64,000 nucleotides of DNA from Marinomonas ushuaiensis DSM 15871 (GTDB taxonomy: Bacteria; Pseudomonadota; Gammaproteobacteria; Pseudomonadales; Marinomonadaceae). Where the stretch lies: NCBI RefSeq assembly GCF_000521805.1, contig NZ_JAMB01000002.1:62001-126000 (forward strand), read 5' to 3'. A program made the position numbers and the translations under genes. The notes under the pieces are model-generated. The model ran no database searches and was not told the origin of the DNA. It saw nothing but the letters and a program-made list of their open reading frames with translations. Every line of letters starts with the position of its first letter. Position 1 is the stretch's first letter. Of the stretch, positions 45,577-55,113 are shown piece by piece.

Positions 45577-47052
45577 ATGAAGCAGTCTTTGCAATTAAAA
45601 CTCGGTCAACAGCTGACCATGACACCACAACTGCAACAAGCCATTCGCTTGCTGCAGCTTTCTACGTTGGACCTAAAACAAGAAATACATGAATTTCTTG
45701 AGTCAAACCCCCTCCTTGAACTTGATGATGATGAACTGCTTCATAATGAAACACCGGCTAGCATTGAATCTAAAAGCACTGATAATTCTGTAGATAGTAA
45801 CTCAAGCGAAGAAGCTCGAGTGGAATCCGAATGGACTGAAAACATTCCTGAAGAACTGTCTATAGACAGTAGCTGGGACGACACATATCAAAGCTCTGCA
45901 GCCGTTAGTGATAACAATAGTTATGAAGGTGATGGTGACTTTGAAAGTCGCAATGCGCCAACTGAAAGCATCCAAGATCATTTAATTTGGCAATTAAATT
46001 TAACTCATATATCTGACAGAGACATTGAAATAGCTTATGCCATTATTGAATGCGTTCAACCTGATGGTTACCTCAGCATATCAACAGATGAAATCTGGGA
46101 ATCTCTTGCCGTTGAGTTAGAAGACTTAGACATAGAAGAAGTGATTGCGGTTCAACATAGATTACAGCGCTTTGATCCTGTTGGCGTTTGCTCAATTGAC
46201 TTACGTGATTCGCTATTGGTTCAACTAGAAGCATTTCAAAACCACCCACTTTATAAAAGTACTCACAACCTTATTGACCATTATCTGCCTTTATTAGGGA
46301 ATCGTGACTTCGCCCAATTAAGCCGAAAAACAAAACTAAAAGATGAAGCACTCAAAGAAGTTGTTGATTTAATTCAACAACTTAATCCGCGCCCTGGCTC
46401 AGTGATCGATGCTGATGATACGGATTACGTTATTCCAGATGTAGCGGTTAAAAAACGTAATGGCACTTGGCAGGTAGAGCTAAACAATGACGCCCTTCCT
46501 CCAATTAAAATTAACGAAACCTATTCTGCAATGGCAACAACATCCGCAGTAACAACAGAAGACATCAGCTATATTAAAACATCGCTCCAAGAAGCTAAAT
46601 GGTTCATGAAAAGTCTACAAAGTAGAAATGAAACATTATTGAAAGTGGCCAGTTGTATTGTGAGCAGACAGATTGATTTCTTCGAATTAGGCGAAGAAGC
46701 AATGAAACCTATGGTTCTTCATGATGTTGCCGAAGAAGTAGGAATGCATGAATCAACAATATCTAGGGTTACAACGCAAAAATACATGCACACTCCTAAA
46801 GGTATTTTTGAGCTTAAGTATTTTTTCTCCAGCCATGTTAGTACAGCGTCTGGTGGAGAATGCTCTTCTACCGCAATACGAGCTATGATTAAAAAGCTTG
46901 TTTCTGATGAACCTGCAAAAAAACCATTAAGTGATAACAAATTAGCCATTATATTGGCTGACCAAGGCATACAAGTTGCTCGACGAACTGTAGCAAAATA
47001 TCGTGAGGCGATGAACATCCCTCCCTCCAATGAACGTAAGCGATTGATCTAA
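45577..47052 (+). CDS. rpoN: RNA polymerase sigma-54 factor RpoN
   Basis: Alternative sigma factor for enhancer-dependent promoters (nitrogen, motility and other functions). It has 491 residues (477 in E. coli). Region I is the Gln/Leu-rich LQLKLGQQLTMTPQLQQAIR and the ESNPLLE block. An acidic region II follows (about 50-115). The core-binding and HTH domains contain HDVAEEVGMHESTISRVTTQKY. The RpoN box is ARRTVAKYREAMNIPPS near the C terminus. AGAAGAG precedes the ATG. Next is ptsN directly; hpf, usually present between them, is missing. Confidence 0.97.
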   Translation: MKQSLQLKLGQQLTMTPQLQQAIRLLQLSTLDLKQEIHEFLESNPLLELDDDELLHNETPASIESKSTDNSVDSNSSEEARVESEWTENIPEELSIDSSWDDTYQSSAAVSDNNSYEGDGDFESRNAPTESIQDHLIWQLNLTHISDRDIEIAYAIIECVQPDGYLSISTDEIWESLAVELEDLDIEEVIAVQHRLQRFDPVGVCSIDLRDSLLVQLEAFQNHPLYKSTHNLIDHYLPLLGNRDFAQLSRKTKLKDEALKEVVDLIQQLNPRPGSVIDADDTDYVIPDVAVKKRNGTWQVELNNDALPPIKINETYSAMATTSAVTTEDISYIKTSLQEAKWFMKSLQSRNETLLKVASCIVSRQIDFFELGEEAMKPMVLHDVAEEVGMHESTISRVTTQKYMHTPKGIFELKYFFSSHVSTASGGECSSTAIRAMIKKLVSDEPAKKPLSDNKLAIILADQGIQVARRTVAKYREAMNIPPSNERKRLI

Positions 47053-47069
47053 ACGGATACCATTTTAAT

Positions 47070-47519
47070 ATGTCATTAAAATCATTATTAAAAGCTGAGC
47101 TAGTTCTAGCAAAGCAAGATATTGTCAGCAAAAAACGCGTTCTAGAAAGCTTGTCAGAAGTAGCGTCAAATCGCCTACATTGTGATAACGAAGCAGTATA
47201 TGACGCATTATTAGGACGAGAGAAGCTCGGCAGCACTGGTATAGGTAATGGCATAGCCATTCCTCATTGCCGTCTAGAATCAGCAAACCATACTGCGATT
47301 GTGATTATGTCACTACAAAACCCTATTGATTTTGACTCAATTGACAAAAGATCCGTCGATCTTATTTTTGCATTAATTGTCCCACCACATGAGTGCGACC
47401 AACACTTAGCAACATTGGCTCAGATTGCTGAACTAGCCCAGTCACCTCAGGCGCTTGATCAATTACGAGCAGCTCAAACTAACGAAGATTTATTCAATAT
47501 ATTTGACTCATTAATATAG
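47070..47519 (+). CDS. ptsN: nitrogen-PTS EIIA protein PtsN
   Basis: Phosphoacceptor of the nitrogen-related phosphotransferase system, which regulates potassium uptake and nitrogen/carbon balance rather than sugar transport. It has 149 residues (163 in E. coli). The phosphorylated histidine is in GIGNGIAIPHCRL (His66). VDLIFALIVPPHECDQHLATL is the family C-terminal block. The preceding base run has no strong ribosome-binding site. The npr gene follows after 8 bases. rapZ, commonly between ptsN and npr, is absent. Confidence 0.95.
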   Translation: MSLKSLLKAELVLAKQDIVSKKRVLESLSEVASNRLHCDNEAVYDALLGREKLGSTGIGNGIAIPHCRLESANHTAIVIMSLQNPIDFDSIDKRSVDLIFALIVPPHECDQHLATLAQIAELAQSPQALDQLRAAQTNEDLFNIFDSLI

Positions 47520-47527
47520 GAAAACAC

Positions 47528-47797
47528 ATGCAGGAAGAGTCCGTCACAATCATCAACAAATTAGGCTTGCATGCACGTGCCGCTGGAAAATTGGTAGAAA
47601 CTACGTCTCGCTATTCTTGTGATATCACAATTGAAAAAGAAGGTCGTAACGTAGATGGAAAAAGCATTATGGCAATGATGATGCTAGCCGCTGGTAAAGG
47701 TACGGAAATCCTTATCAAGACAAATGGAGAAGATGAAGAGGAAGCCATTAAAGCGGTTATTGAGCTAATTAACAATTGTTTTGACGAAGACGAGTAA
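47528..47797 (+). CDS. npr: phosphocarrier protein NPr (PtsO)
   Basis: HPr-like phosphocarrier of the nitrogen PTS, transferring phosphate from EI-Ntr (PtsP) to PtsN. It has 89 residues (90 in E. coli). The active-site histidine is in NKLGLHARAAGKLVE (His15), and the regulatory-site region is VDGKSIMAMMMLAAGKG. TAGGAAAAC precedes the ATG. It overlaps the start region of mgtE if an upstream TTG is used there, and is very likely co-transcribed with ptsN. Confidence 0.94.
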   Translation: MQEESVTIINKLGLHARAAGKLVETTSRYSCDITIEKEGRNVDGKSIMAMMMLAAGKGTEILIKTNGEDEEEAIKAVIELINNCFDEDE

Positions 47798-47804
47798 AAC
47801 CTCT

Positions 47805-49160
47805 ATGTCAGAGAAAAAAACGACTCTAGCTCACCTCCAAACGGTCACCGAATCACTCGAATCCGGTACCACGATGCAGATCCGTTATTTACTTAACGGT
47901 GCTTTGCCAGCACAAGATGTTGCCCGACTATTAGAGTCATCCCCACCAAAGGAGCGTAAACTCCTTTGGGAATTAATCGACTCAAAAAATGAAGGCGAAG
48001 TTCTACAATACCTAAGTGAAGATATTGGCGTTCAGTTCATGAGAGACATGGACACTGAACGACTTATAGCCGTCTCTGAAAGCTTTGAGAGCGACGATCT
48101 TGCCGATTTACTTCAACACCTACCTGAAACGATTGTAAAAGAAGTTCTTGCGTCAATGAGCACGCAAGACAGAATGCGGGTAGAAGCATTATTAAGCTAT
48201 TCGGAAGATTCTGCCGGCGGCTTGATGAACACGGACACCATCACCATTCGTCCAAATATTACTGTAGACATTGTTTTTCGTTATTTACGTAGGCACAACA
48301 CATTGCCAGACATGACCGACAACCTATTGGTTGTCAGTCGCTCTGATCGACTACTAGGAACTCTTCCTCTTACAAAATTATTAGTTTCAGATGTTAACGC
48401 AACAGTCCGTGATATTATGGAAACAGAATACACTGTCATAGAAGCAGAAATGCCTGCCAGCGAAGTTGCGCAACTTTTTGAAAAAATGGATCTTGTTTCT
48501 GCTCCCGTTATCGATGGCAGTAATAAAAAACTACTAGGTCGTATTACCATTGATGACGTAGTCGATGTTATTCGTGATGAGGCAGAACACTCCATGCTGA
48601 GCATGGCCGGCCTTGATGATGACGAAGATACTTTTTCACCAATAATGAAAACAACCAAAAGACGCGCAGTATGGCTTGGTGTCAATTTGATAACAGCCTT
48701 TATTGCTTCTTACGTCATTGGTTTATTTCAAAACACGCTTGACCAAGTTGTCGCTCTGGCCATTCTTATGCCGATTGTTGCAAGCATGGGCGGAATTGCA
48801 GGTTCACAGGTACTAACTCTTGTGATTCGCGGTATAGCATTGGATCAAATTGGCGCCGCCAATACTCGCTGGCTACTAAATAGAGAGATTATTGTAGGCC
48901 TTCTGAATGGACTATTATGGGCAACGGTGATAGCTGCACTTACCGCACTTTGGTTTGACAACATAAAGATTGCCTATATTATTGCTGCCGCTACGATAAT
49001 AAACCTGCTATTTGCGGCAACCACTGGTACACTTCTGCCAATTTTCTTAAAAAAAATTGGCGTAGATCCCGCACTGGCGGGCAGCGTAATTTTGACAACT
49101 GTGACCGATGTGGTAGGTTTTCTATCCTTCCTCGGCCTCGCTACTATCTTTTTAATATAG
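47805..49160 (+). CDS. mgtE: magnesium transporter MgtE
   Basis: Mg2+-gated magnesium channel of 451 residues. The N-terminal helical N domain (about 1-125) is followed by tandem CBS domains (about 130-255, with MNTDTITIRPNITVD and ITIDDVVDVIRDEAEHS) and a plug helix. The five-helix membrane domain contains LMPIVASMGGIAGSQ and the terminal VGVDPALAGSVILTTVTDVVGF-type pore motif (ending in a Asp-Val). The ATG at 47805 is preferred to the TTG at 47781 inside npr. Pseudomonas species have the same neighbour order. Confidence 0.94.
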   Translation: MSEKKTTLAHLQTVTESLESGTTMQIRYLLNGALPAQDVARLLESSPPKERKLLWELIDSKNEGEVLQYLSEDIGVQFMRDMDTERLIAVSESFESDDLADLLQHLPETIVKEVLASMSTQDRMRVEALLSYSEDSAGGLMNTDTITIRPNITVDIVFRYLRRHNTLPDMTDNLLVVSRSDRLLGTLPLTKLLVSDVNATVRDIMETEYTVIEAEMPASEVAQLFEKMDLVSAPVIDGSNKKLLGRITIDDVVDVIRDEAEHSMLSMAGLDDDEDTFSPIMKTTKRRAVWLGVNLITAFIASYVIGLFQNTLDQVVALAILMPIVASMGGIAGSQVLTLVIRGIALDQIGAANTRWLLNREIIVGLLNGLLWATVIAALTALWFDNIKIAYIIAAATIINLLFAATTGTLLPIFLKKIGVDPALAGSVILTTVTDVVGFLSFLGLATIFLI

Positions 49161-49166
49161 GTTCCC

Positions 49167-49697
49167 ATGACAGACTTCGATCAATATGAAAATGAAGATG
49201 AAATTCCTAAGAGCAAAACCCAGATCAAACGCGAAGTAGAAGCGCTACAAGATCTTGGTAAGAAAATGCTTGGGCTTAGTAAAAATCAACTTAAAAAAGT
49301 TGATATGTCAGAGACACTCCGTGAGGCATTCGTTGAAGCTGGCCGCATTAAAAAACACGAGGCAATGAGAAGGCACTTACAGTACATTGGCAGAGTAATG
49401 AGAACAGAAGATCATGAAGCCATTGCGCAGCGTGTAGCTCTGTTTGACTCCACATCAGCAGCATACAACAAACTATTTCATCAACTAGAGATTAAACGAG
49501 ATACTTTAATTGGCGAAAATAGCAAAGAAGCCCTATCTAAATTTTTAGACGAGAACCCTGAAATTGAAGACATCCAACTTCTTAGACAATTAATTCGCCT
49601 ATCCCAAAAAGAAGCATTACAAGAAAGCAAAACGACAAACCGCAAAAAACTGTTTCGTTTTTTACGTGAAGCCGAAGAGAAGCGTTTAGGCTTATAA
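49167..49697 (+). CDS. darP: ribosome biogenesis protein DarP (YjgA, DUF615)
   Basis: Late 50S-assembly factor of 176 residues (183 in E. coli). Conserved features: the N-terminal ENEDEIPKSKTQIKREVEALQDLG, the basic helical middle, and the C-terminal KLFRFLREAEEKRLGL typical of YjgA. It is all helical with high Lys/Glu content and no export signal. AGG lies 5 bases before the ATG. It is the last gene of the rpoN-side transcript and converges on yhdP. The pmbA and tldD genes found nearby in Pseudomonas are missing. Confidence 0.92.
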   Translation: MTDFDQYENEDEIPKSKTQIKREVEALQDLGKKMLGLSKNQLKKVDMSETLREAFVEAGRIKKHEAMRRHLQYIGRVMRTEDHEAIAQRVALFDSTSAAYNKLFHQLEIKRDTLIGENSKEALSKFLDENPEIEDIQLLRQLIRLSQKEALQESKTTNRKKLFRFLREAEEKRLGL

Positions 49698-49727
49698 AAG
49701 CTATTTTTAAATTCTTATCACACCAAT

Positions 49728-49762
49728 AAAAAGCCTTAGTTTGTCATAAACTAAGGCTTTTT
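49728..49762. terminator. bidirectional terminator between darP and yhdP
   Basis: A perfect 15-bp stem AAAAAGCCTTAGTTT/AAACTAAGGCTTTTT with a 5-base loop lies between convergent genes. Confidence 0.93.
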
Positions 49763-49812
49763 ATTGTCATGTAAAATGTAATAAATACGTCTTAAAAATC
49801 AGACAAAACTCA

Positions 49813-52800
49813 CTATTTTTTTACCTCTAATGGATTATATTTAATGGGTGTCATTGTCGGATTATTAAAAGAACCTTCGATTTTATATTGCACACTGGTT
49901 ACCTTTGAAAGCTGATCACCAATTAATTTATCGGTAATATAAAGCAAACCAGCTAACTGCGGTGTTCCCCATAAAAGACCAGCAAGAGGCAAAGCTCCTG
50001 TCAAAGGAAACGTCGCTGTTAGTGTTTCATCAAAAATCTCTTCTACAATATTCGCTTTGCCTGCCAAAGAAAGTACAGCCGAGGGAGAATCTACAGTAAT
50101 AGGGGAAGTTGTTTTCAAAATACCATCACCTAGAGAGAGTTCACCGCTAAAATCATCATAAGTAAGTCCTGGCTGATACATATCTGAAAAGTCTAATGAA
50201 AGCCGTCTTGTCAAAGCACCAGCATTAAAAACGCCTAAAAATTTCAAAAACGCAGGCAACTCATCTACTTTATTAAAATTACCATCTTCTGCAGAAAAAC
50301 TGATACGTCCAGCAACAGATTGCCTATCAAAGTAAAAAGGATGTCCTTCCCAATCGAGCGCCACATTGATCTTATATTTTTTAGAAGACACAAAAGCCTC
50401 ACTAGAAAACTTACCAGTCAACTCAGATAAATCAGCACCATTGGCAGCTATCAGCAAAGCAACACTGGATTCCTCTCCCTTATCCAACCAAACAAGACTT
50501 CCATTAAAATCACCTTTCTTCAGCTTAGTAGAAACTGGATCGACACGAACACGAACACTATCACCATCTCGCGAAACCTTTAATTGCCAATCACCATATG
50601 GTTGTTCATCGATATATAACTGATCAACCGAAACAGTCATATTAGGTATTTGACTTGCCGTTATCGGTGCTTCTGTTGGAATACGATCTGATGGCACAAT
50701 ATCTGAATCTTCTGATGGTGCCGTATTCCAGCTTAGGAAATCAAAATGTAGATCAGGAATGCCGCCCTTTTCTAGAAAAGAGAAATTGACCTCATCCGAA
50801 CTCACATACAATGACTTATCAGACGCAGCGCTATAATTAACTTTAAAGTTATTTAATGTATTCTGTGGATTCATCACAACCTCATCAACGATTAAGTCAA
50901 TTTTATTGATCCACTCTGGCAATTTGGGTATTTCAACACCCTTTGAAGCAGGACTCGATAAATCGGCAAACGCTGACTGCCACTCTTGAACATAAACGTG
51001 GTCAAAACTACCTGTCAGAACCAATCCCTTAGATATAGCTGAATTTAAGGTTTGATTTTGACCGCCATTCAAGATAATTTCCCCACCAATGAATTCACCA
51101 TTTTGGAGTAAAAATCGAGCCTTCGATAACTGGTTATAATCCGTATCAATAACAATATCACTTTCATGCTGCATCACTTTAAGGTGCAATTTCTTCGCTT
51201 CTTCTGCTTTCTTCCCAATGGGTTCTGGCAGATCAATATTTACACCAACCAAATCACTATTAATCGTTAAATCAACCTGACCTTCTTGAGTTTTGTTAAT
51301 CAGTAACTTACCGTTATATGCAACATTGCCTGATATTTTTTCAATGAGGGTATCCGGTAACTTATGCCAAGCAGCGACTTGAGCAAGATCTGCGGTACCA
51401 ACAATATCCCCTATAACCGCCAGCCTCCCATTTTCTTTATTTACAGAAGACAACTGTAATTGAGAGGCCCCTCCTAATGTTTGTACGTCAAATGTCGAAT
51501 CAGTTATCCCTTCATTTGTGCTGTAATTAAATCGACCTTTTTTAATATATGAGGCCAATTCAATGTTATTTATCAAAAGATGGTTTTCTTGGAAGTCCAA
51601 ACCTAAATTTACTTTTGGCTCAATGTCTTTAGAAAAAGGTATCCCTATAGCAAATTCACTCTTAATTTCACCTTTAGCTTCCCAAGTTTCAAAAGGTAAA
51701 AGAACCGTCTCTTTTAATGGGGTTTTCCTAAGCACTGTAAGAATAGTAGAGATCTCACCTTCAAGCTGTCCCTGTAAATTTAACCAATCTGCCGCTCCCT
51801 CATTAATAGGGACTGTAATTAATAAATTATTAACAGGAAGGCCTAATAAAGAAGCTGTATCGATTTGTACCGAAACACCAGTATTATCAAATTCGAATAC
51901 TCCGTTTACTTTTTTGGCTGTCGGCCAATCCTCATGAAAAGCCACATCAAGATCACTTGCTGCCACTCGCACTCGAACGTGTGGCACAGCGCCCTCAACC
52001 AAATCGCTTTGGATCAATACATCTGCCACATCCGCTTGTCCAATTTCAGCAAAACCATCCTGTATCCAAGACCGTAGATCTTCACCAAGCGCATTATCAG
52101 GAATATACGTTAACCGATCTAGTGCTGAGATATTATTGCCATGCAAATCTAATGATATCCAACTAGGTAAATCTTCTCGAATCTCTAATCGGAATCCACC
52201 ACTAACATCTGCACCATTGCGTTTAATATGAAGATCTCGACCTGTTAATAGAAAGACATCCTGTTGTTTACGCCAATCAACATAACCAGATAAGGCCTCA
52301 GTTTTCCAAGAATCCTTATAAACAGTATCAAAGCTGATTTCACTACCTTTGCCTTTAAAATCGATATAACCACTGTCATTAGATAAGCTAAAGATCGCAT
52401 TTATCTTATTAGCTTTTGGAATTCCGTTATAAGCCTTCACCGAAGCCGCTTCTAGATTACTTAACAACTGAAACGACATTTCATCATTTTCACGCCAAAA
52501 CTGAAAAGAACCATTCTTTGCCGTGCCATCAGGCGAAAGCCCATTTAATAGTTTTATCGCATCAGACTTTTCAGGTAAAAAATAAGACAGTGCCTGATGA
52601 GTAAAACCAAGGTCAACTTCATTAAAATTAACACTAGAGCGATTCGTAACAGATGACCAATCAAACACCAAATTAGCCGTAGGGTAAGTAACGCCTGTTT
52701 GATCTTTAATCTCTACATCATGTACATCGATACGTAAATTAGGGTGTTTTTGTGTATAGCGTAGTTTTACTGAGGGAGAAGTTTCGTATGTCTGACCATC

Positions 52801-53640
52801 TTCAAAAGCAAATTTCATATGTGCTGATTCAGCTCGCACTTCAAACTCTTTATCTATTAAAGCATCCACCCAAACATCACCGCCCAGTTCAACAGATGAC
52901 AATGAATAAGGCATAGACGGAAACATCTCGCGCAAAGGAAGAGAAATAACAGGAGCCTGTATAGACGCTTTAACACGATAACCACCAAGTAAACGTGTAT
53001 CTTCAACGCGAGCACTAATCTGAAACGGTGCTTCATAAGCATCAAGATAAAGTCTAGACTTTACTAAAGAACCAAACTCTTTTTGGAAGATATAAACTTG
53101 AGGAATTTGTATTGTATGTTCACCAAACTGAGCACTGTGAATATCAATAGTGGCATCTAGAATTGAAAAATTACGTTGCGCTGACAAATAATCTAAAATT
53201 CGCTCAACACCCACTTCATTGCGAACGGTCTGAAGTGGCTTGGCACCATTAAGGCGCCATTGACCATCACTCTCTTCCAACGCAACATTGGATCCAACAA
53301 ATCTAATATATGTAAATTGAGGACTGAAACTAAGAAGGGATTTTATCAGATCAACTCGAACTCGCATTTCATCAATCGAAATAGCCGATTTACCGTTTGC
53401 CTGTAAATGAAATCCACCAACAGACACCGTCGGGTCAACCCCCTCCAAACGACCATCTATCTGCTCTAAGGAAACAGCATAACCGGTAATCTGCTGTAAA
53501 TTACGCTCTATTTGTGGACGATAATAATCCAAATAAGGAAGTAGTTGTCCGACACTAACTGCAAAGACTGCAATTAAACACGAAAAAACAACACCTCCCC
53601 AAAACAACGTGAGGAATATTTTACGTAATAACCAACTCAT
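49813..53640 (-). CDS. yhdP: AsmA-like phospholipid transport protein YhdP
   Basis: Very large bridge protein of 1275 residues (1266 in E. coli), one of the three AsmA-like proteins (with TamB and YdbH) that carry phospholipids to the outer membrane. An N-terminal membrane anchor (LFWGGVVFSCLIAVFAVSV, about 12-30) is followed by a repetitive beta-rich periplasmic body. The C-terminal AsmA block contains DFSGELSLGDGILKTTSPI and the family end DETLTATFPLTGALPLAGLLWGTP. TAGG lies before the ATG. It begins 18 bases after rng and is probably co-transcribed with mreBCD-maf-rng. Confidence 0.93.
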   Translation of the reverse strand: MSWLLRKIFLTLFWGGVVFSCLIAVFAVSVGQLLPYLDYYRPQIERNLQQITGYAVSLEQIDGRLEGVDPTVSVGGFHLQANGKSAISIDEMRVRVDLIKSLLSFSPQFTYIRFVGSNVALEESDGQWRLNGAKPLQTVRNEVGVERILDYLSAQRNFSILDATIDIHSAQFGEHTIQIPQVYIFQKEFGSLVKSRLYLDAYEAPFQISARVEDTRLLGGYRVKASIQAPVISLPLREMFPSMPYSLSSVELGGDVWVDALIDKEFEVRAESAHMKFAFEDGQTYETSPSVKLRYTQKHPNLRIDVHDVEIKDQTGVTYPTANLVFDWSSVTNRSSVNFNEVDLGFTHQALSYFLPEKSDAIKLLNGLSPDGTAKNGSFQFWRENDEMSFQLLSNLEAASVKAYNGIPKANKINAIFSLSNDSGYIDFKGKGSEISFDTVYKDSWKTEALSGYVDWRKQQDVFLLTGRDLHIKRNGADVSGGFRLEIREDLPSWISLDLHGNNISALDRLTYIPDNALGEDLRSWIQDGFAEIGQADVADVLIQSDLVEGAVPHVRVRVAASDLDVAFHEDWPTAKKVNGVFEFDNTGVSVQIDTASLLGLPVNNLLITVPINEGAADWLNLQGQLEGEISTILTVLRKTPLKETVLLPFETWEAKGEIKSEFAIGIPFSKDIEPKVNLGLDFQENHLLINNIELASYIKKGRFNYSTNEGITDSTFDVQTLGGASQLQLSSVNKENGRLAVIGDIVGTADLAQVAAWHKLPDTLIEKISGNVAYNGKLLINKTQEGQVDLTINSDLVGVNIDLPEPIGKKAEEAKKLHLKVMQHESDIVIDTDYNQLSKARFLLQNGEFIGGEIILNGGQNQTLNSAISKGLVLTGSFDHVYVQEWQSAFADLSSPASKGVEIPKLPEWINKIDLIVDEVVMNPQNTLNNFKVNYSAASDKSLYVSSDEVNFSFLEKGGIPDLHFDFLSWNTAPSEDSDIVPSDRIPTEAPITASQIPNMTVSVDQLYIDEQPYGDWQLKVSRDGDSVRVRVDPVSTKLKKGDFNGSLVWLDKGEESSVALLIAANGADLSELTGKFSSEAFVSSKKYKINVALDWEGHPFYFDRQSVAGRISFSAEDGNFNKVDELPAFLKFLGVFNAGALTRRLSLDFSDMYQPGLTYDDFSGELSLGDGILKTTSPITVDSPSAVLSLAGKANIVEEIFDETLTATFPLTGALPLAGLLWGTPQLAGLLYITDKLIGDQLSKVTSVQYKIEGSFNNPTMTPIKYNPLEVKK

Positions 53641-53658
53641 TTTAAAGCCTAATGGTTG

Positions 53659-55113
53659 TTAGCGAAGAACAACATCATATTGATCCTGCGTATAAACAGA
53701 ATCCACTTGAAATCGGATAGTTTTACGAATAAACGCTTCTAATTCAGCCACACCTGAACTCTCTTCATCAAGAAAACGCTCAACCACAGAACTTGCTGCC
53801 AAAACAGTATAGGTTTGAGAGTCGTAGGCACGGTCTGCTCGTAAAATCTCACGAAATATCTCATAGCAAACAGTTTCAGGCGTTTTCACCAAACCACTTC
53901 CGCGGCATGACCGACAAGGCTCACACAAAGTTTGACCTAAACTTTCACGAGTTCTCTTTCTTGTCATTTCAACTAAGCCAAGTTCAGAAACACCTGTAAT
54001 TTTTGTCTTAGCGTGATCCACATCCAAGATTTTTTCAAGCATTCTTAATACTTGGCGCTTATGCTCTTCATCTTCCATATCAATGAAGTCTATAATGATA
54101 ATTCCGCCAAGATTACGCAATCTAAGCTGACGACCTATTGCGGTAGCCGCCTCTAGATTCGTCTTATAAATTGTTTCTTCAAGATTACGGCTACCAACAA
54201 ACGCTCCGGTATTAACATCTATGGTTGTCATTGATTCAGTTTGCTCAACCAACAAATAGCCACCCGATTTTAACTGAACTTTTCGATCCAGTGCTTTGTG
54301 AATTTCATCTTCCACACTATATAGATCAAAAATAGGTCGCTCGCCAGGGTAGTACTCTATTCTGTCTGTTAACTCAGGAATAAAATCATCAGCGAAAGAA
54401 CGTAACTTCGCATAATTTTCTTTAGAATCTATACGGATTTTTTCCGTCGTTAATCCAACTAGATCTCTCATAGTTCGTAAATGCAAAGGTAAATCTTCAT
54501 AAATAACAGACGGCGTTTTTGCACTTTTCATGCGACGCTTTACTGATTGCCACAATCGAGTTAGGAATTTAATATCGGCAAGAATTTCTTCTTCACCTGC
54601 TCTTTCTGCAGCTGTACGCAATATATAACCACTACTTTCTTCAGCGTCTGTAAGAGCACTAGAAACAAGCGACTTAAGGCGCTCCCTCTCAGCTTCATTT
54701 TCAATTCTTTGACTTACACCAACATGAGCTTGATCTGGCATATAGACCAAATAACGAGAAGGAATAGACAAATGGGTTGTTAAACGCGCCCCTTTTGTAC
54801 TGATCGGATCTTTAGTTACCTGAACAACAAGCGATTGACCTTCACGCAAATAATCGCCTATTTGATCACTCGGATTAACCGCATCACGATCTGCAACTTC
54901 AGAGACATGAATAAAGGCAGCCCGTTCAAGTCCAATATCAACAAATGCCGCCTGCATACCAGGTAACACTCGAACTACTTTTCCTTGATAAATATTACCA
55001 ACAATTCCTTTTCGGCTTGAACGCTCTATGTATACTTCTTGCAGCACTCCGTTTTCGACCAGAGCAACACGAATCTCCATAGGAGTGACATTTATGAGTA
55101 CATCTTCACTCAT
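53659..55113 (-). CDS. rng: ribonuclease G
   Basis: RNase E/G-family endonuclease that matures the 5' end of 16S rRNA and decays some mRNAs. It has 484 residues (489 in E. coli). An N-terminal S1 RNA-binding domain (GNIYQGKVVRVLPGMQAAFVDIG, about 35-130) is followed by the RNase H-like and DNase I-like parts. The catalytic acids are in TTIDVNTGAFVG and IIIDFIDMEDEEH. A cysteine pair in CEPCRSCRGSG forms the zinc link. Its start lies inside the last codons of maf (8-base overlap), with AGAGG upstream. Confidence 0.96.
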   Translation of the reverse strand: MSEDVLINVTPMEIRVALVENGVLQEVYIERSSRKGIVGNIYQGKVVRVLPGMQAAFVDIGLERAAFIHVSEVADRDAVNPSDQIGDYLREGQSLVVQVTKDPISTKGARLTTHLSIPSRYLVYMPDQAHVGVSQRIENEAERERLKSLVSSALTDAEESSGYILRTAAERAGEEEILADIKFLTRLWQSVKRRMKSAKTPSVIYEDLPLHLRTMRDLVGLTTEKIRIDSKENYAKLRSFADDFIPELTDRIEYYPGERPIFDLYSVEDEIHKALDRKVQLKSGGYLLVEQTESMTTIDVNTGAFVGSRNLEETIYKTNLEAATAIGRQLRLRNLGGIIIIDFIDMEDEEHKRQVLRMLEKILDVDHAKTKITGVSELGLVEMTRKRTRESLGQTLCEPCRSCRGSGLVKTPETVCYEIFREILRADRAYDSQTYTVLAASSVVERFLDEESSGVAELEAFIRKTIRFQVDSVYTQDQYDVVLR

